Shown here: positions 49,148 through 58,787 of the stretch, piece by piece
Layout of the letters: each line of letters begins with the position of its first letter
Position numbering within the stretch: position 1 is the first letter of the stretch
From: Gp6-AA40 sp963723495
Lineage (GTDB): Bacteria > Acidobacteriota > Vicinamibacteria > Vicinamibacterales > UBA2999
Direction of reading: 5' to 3'
Assembly: GCA_963723495.1 (NCBI GenBank)
Contig: CAVRQR010000006.1
Location: 124,001 to 188,000 of the forward strand
DNA: 64,000 bases
Made by a program: the position numbers and the translations under genes
Notes under the pieces: generated by a model
What the model saw: only the letters and a program-made list of their open reading frames with translations
Told to the model about the DNA's origin: nothing
Database searches by the model: none

Positions 49148-49176
49148 AATATAACATGCGCGTTATTACCACGCAA
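49148..49176 (-). promoter_or_regulatory. Extended -10 promoter of the str-S10-spc-alpha cluster
   Basis: The minus strand reads TTGCGT, a 17-nt spacer ending in TGT, then TATATT. A TGn extended -10 and correct spacing, in the only AT-rich patch before rpsL, make this the best candidate. The predicted start is near 49141, giving a leader of about 310 nt. Confidence 0.65.
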
Positions 49177-49306
49177 CACACCACTTAGCCTGCTATGGCG
49201 TAGACTCGCCTTCGTCTGGCTGGCAAGCGACGGCGGCCCTGAACCCACCGTCCCTGCATCACCCGTGATCGAAAAGACTAAGTCTCTTTATTTCAACGAC
49301 TTCTAC

Positions 49307-50890
49307 CTACTTTCTTCGCGCCAGGTAGTCCACCAGGGTCTTCATCTCCTCGGCGGAGAGAGCCTCGCCGAAAGCCGGCATGCTGGCGAACGGATCGACG
49401 TCCTCGGGACTCGTAATCCATTGATGCAGCCACTCCCGGTCACGTGAGGCACCAGCACGAGACAGATCGGGGGCGCTCGAGGCCCCCTCACCGTCGATCA
49501 TGTGGCAGTTCGCGCAGTACGTCCCCAGAACCTTCGCGACGCGTGCGCGTCTGCTCCGAGACCTGCGGCGCCGGAGCACCCACGCGAACCTTCTCCATGT
49601 AGCTCAGCACTGATCGCGCCTGGCCTTCGCTCATACCGCCCTGCGGCGCTTCGCGGGTGCCGGGGTTGATGATCTCGGATCGCGCGCGTGCGCGATGATC
49701 CACTCGGGATCCCGTCGAATGCGGATCTCCTCGAAGACGCCCGCCGTGCCCCCTTCCACATGGCAGGTCTGACAGCGCTTGTCCTGAACGAAGACCTGTC
49801 CTGCACGGGCAACGGGCCCCAGTTACCGGGATCCGCGTGCGCCGGCGTGTCCTTGAGCCCCAGGTACATCAGCACGACGATGCCGAGGCCGATGACGCCG
49901 AAGCTGGCGATCACGCGCGGCCGCTTCACGAAGTGTCTGTCCGGTCGCCGATCGAGGAACGGCAACAGCAACAGCAATCCGACCACCACGCCTGGAATGA
50001 CCATCGTCGCCAGCGGTTCGAGCGGCCCGTGGAAGTACTTCAACAACTGAAAGAGACTGAGGAAATACCACTCGGGCCGGGGAACATAGGTGGCGTCCGA
50101 CGGATCAGCGATGGGATCCAGCGGAGCGCGAAAGACCACGGCAAACGTCAGGAGCAGCGCGAATACGGCGGCACCGACGAGGGTGTCCTTCAGGGCGTGA
50201 TAGGGATAGAAGGGCTTCGACGGCCCGGCAACGGGTTCGACAGATCCGGAGATGCCGTGCCGCCGCATCAGGTACAGATGCGCAATCACGAACCCGATGA
50301 GGGCCGCCGGGAGCAGGAACACGTGCGCGGCGTACCAGCGCAGCAACGTCAGCGCACCGAGCGTCGTCCCGCCCTGCAGTAATCCCGCGACCTGCTCGCC
50401 AAGCGGACCGCTCTTCGCGATGTTGATGGTGACGGTCGTCGCCCAGTACGCCTTCTGATCCCATGGCAGCAGATAACCGGTGAGCGCGAACCCGAGGATC
50501 AACAACAGACAGCACGACACCGGTGATCCACGTCACCTCGCGCGGCTTCTTGTATGAGCCAAGCGCCACGACGCGCAGCATGTGCACGACTGCGGCAACG
50601 ACGATGAAGCTGGCGCCGAAGAAATGCAGGCCGCGCAGGACGGGGCCGAACGTGAGCCGCTCCATGATGAAGCGGATGCTGTCGTAGGCGTGATCGGGGG
50701 CCGGCACGTAGAACATCGCGAGCACGATGCCTGTCACGAACTGCACGGCGAGCAGCATCAGCAGAACGCTGCCGGTGACAAACCACCAGCCGACCCCAGC
50801 CTTGATAGGTTCCTCGAGCAGCGTGTGGCGGCCAGAGCGCCAGCCGGTACGCGAGTCGAGCCAATCGAGCAACGTTTTCGGGAGAGCCAT
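49307..50890 (-). pseudogene. Cytochrome b fused to a diheme cytochrome c, multiply frameshifted
   Basis: Quinol-oxidising b subunit of a bc-type complex with a cytochrome c extension. ATG 50890 (MALPKTLLDWLDSRTGW) overlaps the Rieske stop. The N-terminal b domain has heme-ligand His in GLHFFGASFIVVAAVVHMLR, then the GYLLPWDQKAYW and PEWYFLSLFQLLKYF (Qo PEWY) motifs. After the last membrane helix come two heme c sites, CQTCH and CANCH. Frame breaks occur near 50510, 49815, 49680 and 49545. The domain order is complete when these are bridged, so sequence errors are plausible. Resembles the b/c fusions of Gram-positive Qcr complexes, but with a full-length b. Confidence 0.75.
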
Positions 50891-51378
50891 TAGACTTGGA
50901 TGAGAATCCGATCGCCGTCGATCTTCGTGGCCAGTCGTGACAATGGCGCAGGCGGCGGCCCGGACTTCACCATGCCGAGATGATCGAAGACGCCGCCGTG
51001 ACAGGGGCAGCGGAGTTCCTTCGACTCCGTATTCCAACTGACACGACAGCCGAGGTGAGTGCAGGTCGGATCGAGGGCGGTGACTTGCCCCTCGCCGGTC
51101 TTCACGAGCAGGACGACTCGCCGCTCGACGATCTGGTTGTACCCATCTTCACGCGCCACGCGCAGCGTCGCCACGGTCGGCACGTTGTCGGTGAGGTTGC
51201 TGAACGTGGCGCCTGCCGGCGACCAGTTTTCCTCGCGTCGCGCAAAGCTCGGAGAAAGAATCGAGCCGCCGGCGACGACGCCGAGGGTGGCCGCAATCGC
51301 GGTTTGAATCGTCGCAATGACCCGGGCAAAGAACTTCCGTCGGGCCGGTTCCTCAGTCGGTCTCTGTGTGGGTCCCAT
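50890..51378 (-). CDS. Rieske iron-sulfur protein
   Basis: A 162-residue 2Fe-2S subunit of the quinol:cytochrome c oxidoreductase. One N-terminal membrane helix, with a preceding RRKF Tat-like start (no clear RR-x-F-L-K). The cluster motifs are CTHLGC and CPCHGG, with the two Cys and two His ligands, and GPPPAPL follows. TAATG couples it to the cytochrome b-c gene. Confidence 0.92.
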   Translation of the reverse strand: MGPTQRPTEEPARRKFFARVIATIQTAIAATLGVVAGGSILSPSFARREENWSPAGATFSNLTDNVPTVATLRVAREDGYNQIVERRVVLLVKTGEGQVTALDPTCTHLGCRVSWNTESKELRCPCHGGVFDHLGMVKSGPPPAPLSRLATKIDGDRILIQV

Positions 51379-51422
51379 GGTTTATCTTCGATACGCGGGC
51401 GTGCCCTATCTGTTTACCGGAG

Positions 51423-51450
51423 ACCAGCCACGGGCTGCGCCCGGGCTGGT
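51423..51450. terminator. Strong hairpin between lldP and the Rieske gene
   Basis: ACCAGCC plus CGGGC pair with GCCCG plus GGCTGGT, with one bulged base and a TGC loop. It lies in the 239-nt gap 51379-51617 after the lldP stop. No T tract, so termination is uncertain. The rest of the gap holds no gene. Confidence 0.4.
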
Positions 51451-51617
51451 TGCCAGTCTCTCTTGGCGCGCGTCGTGCGCCTTGGGCCGCTGCGCGATCA
51501 CAATGAGTCCGTCATCGCCGCAACGAGCCGCACAGCGGTCCAAACCGGTCGGACCGCCACGCACGGACACACGTCGGAGTGTGTGTTCTTCCCGGGTTCG
51601 CGCGATCTGCAGCGCGC

Positions 51618-53312
51618 CTACTTGGGCGGCACGACAGGGACGCTGCCAGGGAAGACGTACGCGAAGAGCATCGAGATGATGCCCATGACCACCATCAGAA
51701 GCACGCTGTGCTTGATGGTGAATCGGAAGAGCCGGCTTTCGTCGGCTCGAGTCATTCCCGTGGCCGCCACGGCCACGGCAATGCTCTGCACCGAGATCAT
51801 CTTACCCATCACTCCCGCTGCCGAGTTGACCGACGCGGTCAACACCGGATTCAGGTTGAGGGCGTTGGCGGTCACGACCTGCAGATTGCCGAACAGTGCA
51901 TTGGCAGACGTGTCACTGCCGGTCAGGAAGACACCCAGCCATCCCAACACGGCGCTGAAGAACGGAAATGCCCAACCCGTCGCGGCCAGAGCAAGGCCCA
52001 GCGTCGACGTCATTCCAGAGTAGTTCATGACGTACGCCAGTCCAAGCATGCAGGCGATGGTCGCCATGGGCAGCGCGAGCTGTTTGAAGGTCGCTACGTA
52101 GACACCGACGAATTGTCGCGGTCGCACACGCAGCACGACTGCGGTGGCGATGATCGCCATCAAACAGGCCGTGCCGGACGCACTCAGCCAGTTCAATTCG
52201 TAAAATGCGTTGTAGGGCGCGGGCGTCGCGACAACGGGCGGCACGCGTTCGATCATGTTGTGCAGTCCGGGCACCATCAGCCGCTCGGCCAACGGCCCGG
52301 TGCCCGGCACGGTCGGCAGCCACGCCGGAATCAGGCGGTCACCAAGCTGATTGATGATCGGCTTGATCTGGGCCTCGCCCCAGAGCAGCACGAACACCAC
52401 GAGGGCCAGGTAGGGAAGCCACGCCAAAAGCAGCTCGCCGGCGGAATGCCGCGACGCACTGACCGTTGCCGGTTTGTCGCCCTCGAGGCGCATCACGTTC
52501 TTCGGGCTCCACAACTTGAGCACGACCACCATCACGACAATGCACGTCAACGAACTCAGGATGTCAGTGAGCTCGGGACCGCGGGTCCTGGAGACCCAAT
52601 ACTGCATGCCGGCAAACGACAGGCCGCACGCCATGATCGCCGGCAAAACCTCGATGGCACGCTTGAACCCCGCCATCACGACGATCAGGTAGAAAGGGAT
52701 AACCACGGAGATCATTGCGCACAGGGTCCCCACCATGGCGCTCAGCGGGAGCACGGGAAGCCCCGTGACATTGGCGAGCGTCGTCACGGGAATGCCGATC
52801 GATCCAAACGCCACCGGGGCGGTATTGGCGAGCAGACAGATGCCCGCCGCGTAGAACGGATTGAAGCCGAGGCCAGCCAGCATGGCACCGGAAATGGCCA
52901 CTGGTGCCCCGAAGCCCGCGGCACCCTCGATGAAGGCGCCGAAGGAGAAGGCGATGAACATGGCTTGTAGACGCCTGTCCGTCGTCAAGCCGCCAATCGT
53001 GTCCTTGATGATCTCGAACTTGCCGGTATCGACGGCCAGCCGATACAGCATGATCGACGCGAACACGATCCAGGCAATCGGGAAGATGCCGAAGGCCGCG
53101 CCATAGATCGTCGAGATGAACGCGAGGCTCACCGGCATGCGGTAGACAAGGAGCGACACAAGGAGAGCCGAGGCGAGCGCCGTCGCGGCAGACATCCACG
53201 CCGGCTTGCGCAGAACGCCGAGCATCACGAACAGCACCACTATGGGAATCGCGGCCACAACGGCCGACACACCCAGACTGCCCGCGATCGGTTCATAGTT
53301 GTGCTGCCACAT
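51618..53312 (-). CDS. lldP: L-lactate / glycolate permease (LctP family)
   Basis: 564 residues with about 14 membrane helices. The family motif around GAFIEGAAGFGAPVAISGAMLAGLG is exact, as are NTAPVAFGSIGIPV and FLTGSDTSANALFG. It imports lactate or glycolate with protons. It lies directly downstream of the glcF-glcE-glcD genes, so import and oxidation are encoded together. Frame intact. The C-terminus is PVVPPK. Confidence 0.95.
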   Translation of the reverse strand: MWQHNYEPIAGSLGVSAVVAAIPIVVLFVMLGVLRKPAWMSAATALASALLVSLLVYRMPVSLAFISTIYGAAFGIFPIAWIVFASIMLYRLAVDTGKFEIIKDTIGGLTTDRRLQAMFIAFSFGAFIEGAAGFGAPVAISGAMLAGLGFNPFYAAGICLLANTAPVAFGSIGIPVTTLANVTGLPVLPLSAMVGTLCAMISVVIPFYLIVVMAGFKRAIEVLPAIMACGLSFAGMQYWVSRTRGPELTDILSSLTCIVVMVVVLKLWSPKNVMRLEGDKPATVSASRHSAGELLLAWLPYLALVVFVLLWGEAQIKPIINQLGDRLIPAWLPTVPGTGPLAERLMVPGLHNMIERVPPVVATPAPYNAFYELNWLSASGTACLMAIIATAVVLRVRPRQFVGVYVATFKQLALPMATIACMLGLAYVMNYSGMTSTLGLALAATGWAFPFFSAVLGWLGVFLTGSDTSANALFGNLQVVTANALNLNPVLTASVNSAAGVMGKMISVQSIAVAVAATGMTRADESRLFRFTIKHSVLLMVVMGIISMLFAYVFPGSVPVVPPK

Positions 53313-53324
53313 ATCTCCTCTTTT

Positions 53325-53366
53325 GGTCCTTGGTCCTTGGGCCTTGGTTCTTAGTTCTTGGTTCGT
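53325..53366. repeat. Heptad tandem, GGTCCTT/GGTTCTT family
   Basis: Six in-register words from GGTCCTT through AGTTCTT to GGTTCGT. The minus-strand glcF frame runs into it, so the repeat supplies the last codons (RTKN) and the stop of GlcF. Confidence 0.6.
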
Positions 53367-54653
53367 GGATCGACGCCCCTGATCGAGGCGTCAAGAAGCT
53401 CGATGGGGTGCACAATCGGCCAGTCGTGCCCGAGCGCTTGTGCCGCTGCAGCGATCTGCAGCGTGCACCCGGGATTGCCGGTGGCAATCATATCCGGCGA
53501 GAGCGCCGCGATGTTGCGCGCTTTTCGCCGTCCCAGTTCGGCCGCCGGTTCCGGTTGCACGAGATTGTAGATGCCCGCGCTCCCGCAGCAAATCTCGGAT
53601 TCGAGCGGCGTCAGGAGCTCCACGCCAGGAATAGCCTGCAGCAGGGCGCGCGGCTCGCTGCGTACGCCCTGCCCGTGGGCAAGATGACAAGCGTCGTGAT
53701 AGACCACGCGTGAGGGAATAGGGTGACGGACCGCACGCGGCTCCCCGAGTTCAGCGAGCAACTGCGAAACGTCGCGAACCTTTTGGCTGATCGCCGTCGC
53801 CCGGCCGGCCCATTGGGGATCGTCTTCAAACAGCTCCCCGTATTCCTTCATCGCGGACCCGCAACCGGCCGCGTTGATGACGATGCGGTCGACGCCGGCT
53901 GCTTCGAACACTTGAATGTTGTGACGTGCCAGCTCGCGCGCCTGGTCGATGTGTCCGGCATGGAGCGGCAACGCGCCGCAGCAGCCCTGCGCGCGCGGCG
54001 CATCGACGCGGCATCCCTCAGCGGCCAGCACACGAACAGTAGCTTCGTTCACTCCGGCAAACGCCACCCGTTGCACACATCCTTCAAGCAAGGCGACCTT
54101 GAGTCGCTCGACTCCAACCGCCGGCGTTCGCGCCGGAACTCTCAAGATGAGTCCGGCCAGACTCACACGAGGGGCCACCGCCAGAAGCGCCTGCAGCCGC
54201 GCTGGAAAAATGCTCGCGAGGCTGGGCTTGATGCCGCCGTTGCGGCCCATGAACGGCGTCAAGAGCGAGAAGCGGCGCCATGAGGACACGCAGGCGCGAC
54301 GGATATGGGAGGAGCGCCATCAGGATGCGTCGGAACCATCGTTCATCCTCGGGTCGCTCGTAGTGACGCTCGATTTGAACGCGTGACTTCTCGATGAGGG
54401 GTGCGTACTGCACGCCCGAGGGACAGGCAGTCACACACGCAAGGCATCCGAGGCATCGATCGAAGTGCTGCACGAAGGTCGAAGTCATTTCCGCGCGTCC
54501 TTCGAGACCGGCCTTCATCAGATAGATTCGACCGCGCGGCGAGTCCATCTCTTCACCCCACAGCACATACGTGGGGCAAGTCGGCAGGCAGAAGCCGCAA
54601 TGAACGCACTTGTCGATCAGTGCACGCGATGGAATGTCAGGACCCTGGAACAT
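53351..54653 (-). CDS. glcF: Glycolate/lactate oxidase iron-sulfur subunit GlcF (frameshifted)
   Basis: About 430 residues. Two 4Fe-4S motifs (CVHCGFCLPTCP and CLGCLACVTACP) lie in the N-terminal part, then two CCG domains (GCCGALPLHAGH and CCGSAGIYN). The frame changes once near 54275, between VLMAPLLALDAV and FMGRNGGIKPS; otherwise the protein is complete. With GlcD and GlcE it oxidises glycolate (or D-lactate) and passes electrons to the quinone pool. Confidence 0.88.
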
Positions 54654-54668
54654 CGATCTCCATTCTTT

Positions 54669-54696
54669 GGGGGTTGGAGATTGGGAATTGGGAGTT
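54669..54696. repeat. Heptad tandem, GGGANTT family (glcF-glcE gap)
   Basis: Four words ending in TT (GGAGATT, GGGAATT, GGGAGTT and a first shorter one) in register, filling much of the 57-nt gap. Related in word to the right arm at 57432-57466. Confidence 0.55.
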
Positions 54697-54710
54697 GACG
54701 AACGTCAGAT

Positions 54711-55922
54711 TCAAATCGGTCCTCGTCCGGCGTTGAGAATACCTTCGGGATCGAACTTACGCTTGAGCACACGCCCAACGTCGATCGCACCTGTCGATGG
54801 TCCCCAGACGTCGATCTGCTCTTTGAGTCGACGGCTGGCCCGCAGCACGACGACGTGTCCGAGTTCGCTGCTCGCGCGCAGATCGCCGATCGCAGCCATG
54901 ACGGCGGTGTCATCTCCTTCGAGTCGAAGGAACCCGGCGCCCATCGCGCGCCCGGTGAACGCAGTCGCGCGGCACCCCTGGGCCTGAAGACGCGGGAGGA
55001 GCGCCAAAGCCGCAGGGAGATTCGAGGGCAGCCAGCTGAATCGCACTACCGTGCCCCCTTCCTGCCACGGCGCGCGAACCTGCTCTCCCCACAGCGCCGC
55101 CTCGTCCTCTCCACTGAGGACGGTCGGAGCACTCGACAGCAACCGCCTCGCTTCTGCCGCCTGTGCCTCGGTGGCAGCCGGACTCGACGCCATCCGCATC
55201 AGCAGACTCCATCGTCCTTCGGAGACGAGCACATCGAAGGAGGTCAACTCCACCTGGCTGCCTTGCAGCGCTGCGACGTCACGCGCCAGCGCGGTTCCAT
55301 CGACGTAGCTGCCGATCAGCGTCATCGAGGCGAGCGGCAGAGGAAGCAGCTTGAACGTCGCGTCGACGATCGCTGCAAGCGTCCCGTGCGAGCCGCAGAC
55401 CAGTTTTCCCAGGTCGTAGCCGGCAACGTTCTTCACGACGGTTCCACCAGCAGTCACGACCCGGCCATCGGTCATCGCGAGCGTCACACCAATCACCAGG
55501 TCGCGCGGCGTCCCGAAGCGATGACGCATGGGTCCTGCGTCATTGGTCGCGACAATTCCGCCAACAGTGGCCTCATCGAACGCGCTCTCGATGGGCAGGT
55601 ATTGACGATGCTCGGAGAGACGGCGATTGAGCGTCGCGAGCGGCATGCCAGCCTGTACGGTGACGGTCATGTCGCCGTGGCGATGCGCGACGAGGCGATC
55701 GAGCTTTGCGGTTCCGATGACCAGGTCGATGCGATCGGCGAGGCGACCCCAGCCGAGCTTGGAGCCACCGCCTCGCAACACAGTGAGTTGTCGCGCGCGT
55801 GATGCGTCCGCGAGGACACGCGCCAGATCCTCGGGACTCTCCGGAAGAGCGACGCGGAGCGGAACCACCCCGTCGATCGCGTCTTCAGCTGTTCCTTGCC
55901 GCAGGGCTTCGGACACGCTCAT
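54711..55922 (-). CDS. glcE: Glycolate oxidase FAD-binding subunit GlcE
   Basis: 403 residues with an FAD_binding_4 (PCMH) N-terminal domain (LRGGGSKLGWG, GTPRDLVIGVTLAMTDGRVV, KNVAGYDLGKLVCGSHGTL) and a shorter C-terminal part than GlcD, ending KFDPEGILNAGRGPI. Start and glcD stop overlap as TGATG, so the two are coupled. Frame intact. Confidence 0.93.
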   Translation of the reverse strand: MSVSEALRQGTAEDAIDGVVPLRVALPESPEDLARVLADASRARQLTVLRGGGSKLGWGRLADRIDLVIGTAKLDRLVAHRHGDMTVTVQAGMPLATLNRRLSEHRQYLPIESAFDEATVGGIVATNDAGPMRHRFGTPRDLVIGVTLAMTDGRVVTAGGTVVKNVAGYDLGKLVCGSHGTLAAIVDATFKLLPLPLASMTLIGSYVDGTALARDVAALQGSQVELTSFDVLVSEGRWSLLMRMASSPAATEAQAAEARRLLSSAPTVLSGEDEAALWGEQVRAPWQEGGTVVRFSWLPSNLPAALALLPRLQAQGCRATAFTGRAMGAGFLRLEGDDTAVMAAIGDLRASSELGHVVVLRASRRLKEQIDVWGPSTGAIDVGRVLKRKFDPEGILNAGRGPI

Positions 55923-57370
55923 CAGAAGCGCTCACCAAGCCCGGCCCGTTCAATCGGATGTTCCCGGTACGGACCGGGAACTTCCCCACAGAGCCTTGGA
56001 GTCGGCAGGACTTTGCCCGGGTTGCACAATCGCTTCGGGTCGAGTGCGTCGCGAACAGACTGCATGACGTCGAGGCTGTCATCCGAGAACATCTTCGGCA
56101 TGAACTCCTTCTTGTCCGCACCGACGCCGTGTTCACCGGTGATCGAACCACCAGCCTCCACGCAGTAAATCAGGATCTCTCCCGCAACCCGCTCAGCGAG
56201 AGCGGACTGCCCTTCGATGCGCTCGTCGTAGCAGATGAGCGGATGAAGGTTGCCATCACCGGCATGGAACACGTTGCCGATGCGAATGCCCTCACGTTCA
56301 GCGAGCTGACGGATCCGCGCCATGACTTCGGGCAGTTTCGTGCGCGGAACCACGCCGTCCTGCACGTAGTAGTTCGGCGAGATGCGCCCCATCGCCGCGA
56401 AAGCGGCCTTCCTTCCCTTCCAGATCCTCCCGCGCTGCGCTTCGTCCTGGGCCACCTCGATGCGCGTCGCTCCCGCATTCCGGCACGTGGCCTCGACGAT
56501 GCCAAACAACTCGGCGACTTCGGCCGACGGACCATCGAGCTCGACGATCAGGATGGTGTCTGCGGGAGGGAAATTGGGATGCACGGCGGCTTCAGCCGCC
56601 TCGATGGCCACGGCATCCATCATCTCGACAGCGGCCGGCACGATTCCGGCCGCAATGATCTCGGAGACGGCGGCCCCGGCTTCGCTCGTGCTGTTGAACG
56701 CAGCGAGAAGCGTCTGCACACTTTCGGGCTTTCGCAGGATCCGAACGACCGCCTTCGTCACGATGGCAAGCGTGCCCTCGCTGCCGATGAGAAGACCGAG
56801 CACGTCGGGTCCTGGCGCATCGGCCAGCGGGCTGCCGATCTGCACGAGGTCTCCGTTCGGCAGCACGGCTTCGACAGCCAGGATGTGATGCACGGTGAAG
56901 CCGTACTTGAGGCAGTGCGCACCCCCTGAGTTCTCGGCCACGTTCCCACCCAGCGAGCACACCTGCTGACTGGAAGGGTCAGGCGCGTAGTAGTAGCCGT
57001 GGGGAGCGACCTGCCGCGTGATCTCGAGATTGGTGACCCCGGGCTCGACGGTGACTCGACGATTGGGAATGTCGATTTCAAGGACCCGATTCAGCTTCGC
57101 GAGGCTGATGACCACACCACCGGGCACTGGAAGAGCGCCGCCGGAAAGCCCGGTCCCGTGACCGCGCGCCACGAATGGCACACCCTCCCGGTCGCAGATG
57201 CGAACGATCTTCTGCACATCGGGCGCCGACCGCGGGAGCAGGACCGCGTCCGGCAAGCTGCGGAGGTGTGGCAGGGCGTCGCACTCGTACGTCACCAATT
57301 GCACCGGTTCCGTGAGCACGCCCTCAGGGCCAATCGCGGCCTTGAACTGTTCGACGATTCGCTGATTCAT
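55922..57370 (-). CDS. glcD: Glycolate/D-lactate oxidase catalytic subunit GlcD
   Basis: 482 residues. FAD-binding domain with GHGTGLSGGALPVPGGVVIS, CSLGGNVAENSGG, GLLIGSEGTLAIVT; C-terminal FAD-oxidase domain with NVFHAGDGNLHPLICYD and GSITGEHGVGADK. ATG 57370 (MNQRIVEQFK) follows GAGGGG. Divergent from larA across a heptad spacer. The FAD/VAO family cannot by sequence alone be assigned to glycolate or D-lactate; the nearby racemase favours lactate. Confidence 0.94.
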   Translation of the reverse strand: MNQRIVEQFKAAIGPEGVLTEPVQLVTYECDALPHLRSLPDAVLLPRSAPDVQKIVRICDREGVPFVARGHGTGLSGGALPVPGGVVISLAKLNRVLEIDIPNRRVTVEPGVTNLEITRQVAPHGYYYAPDPSSQQVCSLGGNVAENSGGAHCLKYGFTVHHILAVEAVLPNGDLVQIGSPLADAPGPDVLGLLIGSEGTLAIVTKAVVRILRKPESVQTLLAAFNSTSEAGAAVSEIIAAGIVPAAVEMMDAVAIEAAEAAVHPNFPPADTILIVELDGPSAEVAELFGIVEATCRNAGATRIEVAQDEAQRGRIWKGRKAAFAAMGRISPNYYVQDGVVPRTKLPEVMARIRQLAEREGIRIGNVFHAGDGNLHPLICYDERIEGQSALAERVAGEILIYCVEAGGSITGEHGVGADKKEFMPKMFSDDSLDVMQSVRDALDPKRLCNPGKVLPTPRLCGEVPGPYREHPIERAGLGERF

Positions 57371-57396
57371 GCCCCTCAGAGCTCTGAAGAACCTGT

Positions 57397-57466
57397 CAAC
57401 TCCCAATTCCCAATATCCAAATTCCAAGCTTCCTTGGGAGTTGGGAGTCGGACATTGGAAGTTGTC
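57397..57466. repeat. Heptad hairpin, CAANTCC family (glcD-larA divergent gap)
   Basis: Five forward words (CAACTCC, CAATTCC, CAATATC and relatives) meet a CAAGCTTCCTTGG turn, followed by about four complementary words (AGTTGGG, CATTGGA and relatives), all in the same 7-nt frame. It fills most of the divergent promoter region. Confidence 0.7.
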
Positions 57467-57488
57467 GAATTTTTTCGCGCGCTCCCAG

Positions 57489-58785
57489 ATGGTACACTCG
57501 TCGGCCAACGTGCGAATACGACTGGACTACGGAACCGACGGTCTCGAGGTGGATCTCCCGGACGAGAGGGTAACGGTCATCGAGCCGATGCCCAGACCAG
57601 CTGTCCCGGACTCACGAGAGACGCTCCTGCGCGCGATTCGTTCTCCACTCGAACGGGCGCCGCTGCGCGAGACCGTACGGGCCGGCCAGAGAGTCGCGAT
57701 CTCGGTCTGCGACGTCACTCGCGCACAGCCCAGGATCGAAATGCTGCAGGCACTCTTCGAGGAGATGCCGCAGGTCAGGGACGAGGATGTCACGATCCTC
57801 ATCGCAACCGGCACCCATCGCGGCAACACGCCCGAGGAACTGGAGCGCATGCTCGGACGGGAGATCCTGAGCCGCTTCAAGGTCATCAATCACGACAGCC
57901 GTGACGCGTCCACGCTGGCGCGAGTCGGCACGACATCCACGGGCGTCCAGGTGTTTCTCAACCGTCAGTTTCTCGAAGCGGACGTGCGTATCACGACTGG
58001 TTTCGTCGAGCCGCACTTCTTCGCGGGTTTCAGTGGTGGACCGAAAATGGTCGCGCCCGGGCTGGCCGGTCTCGAGACGGTGATGACGCTTCACGATGCC
58101 CGCCACATCGGGCATCCGCTCGCGACGTGGGGCGTCACCGAGGGGAACCCCATCCACGATGATGTGCGGGAAATCGCCCGGATGGTCAAGGTTCATTTCG
58201 CGCTCGACGTGACGCTCAACCGCGAGCAGAAGATCACCGCCGCGTTTGCCGGCGACATCTTCGCGGAGCATCGTGCGGCGTGCGCCTACGCGAAGAACAC
58301 CGCCATGCGCCAGGTGCCATCCCCCTTCGACGTCGTCGTCACGACCAACTCTGGGTATCCGCTCGACCAGAACCTCTATCAGGCTGTAAAGGGAATGTCG
58401 GCGGCGGCAAAAATCGTCAAGCGCGGAGGCACGATCGTCGCCGCTGCCGAGTGTCGCGATGGCCTTCCCAATCACGGCTCCTATGGCGCGGTGCTCGCGT
58501 CAGCACCAAATCCGGCCGCGCTGCTCGACGATGATCTGCGCGCCGGGATATGCGGTTCCCGATCAGTGGCAGGTTCAGGTCCAGGCGCAGATTCAGACCA
58601 TGGCACAGGTCCTCGTGAAGACCGACGGTCTTGGCCCGGACCAGATCCGCGCCGCCCATTTCACGCCGATCGATGATGTGTCGCGCGCAGTGCAGTCGGC
58701 CCTGGCCCAGGCGGGAACGACAGCCACCCTGTGCGTGCTGCCGCAGGGACCGCAGACGATCCCTTATCTGGCGACTGAAGCCTGA
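57489..58785 (+). CDS. larA: LarA-family nickel-pincer racemase/epimerase (frameshifted)
   Basis: About 430 residues. The family core GFVEPHFFAGFSGGPKMVAPG is present, with the Lys (SGGPK) that binds the nickel-pincer cofactor and the catalytic His in EPHFF. NSGYPLDQNLYQAVKGM and PDQWQVQ are also conserved. At the place of SDHTRP in lactate racemase it reads CDVTRAQP, so one of the two catalytic His residues is not conserved there. A one-base insertion near 58530 shifts the frame before MICAPGYAVPDQW. ATG 57489 lacks a Shine-Dalgarno; GTG 57510 is an alternative. Accessory genes larB, larC and larE are not in the window. Confidence 0.8.
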
Positions 58786-58787
58786 CC

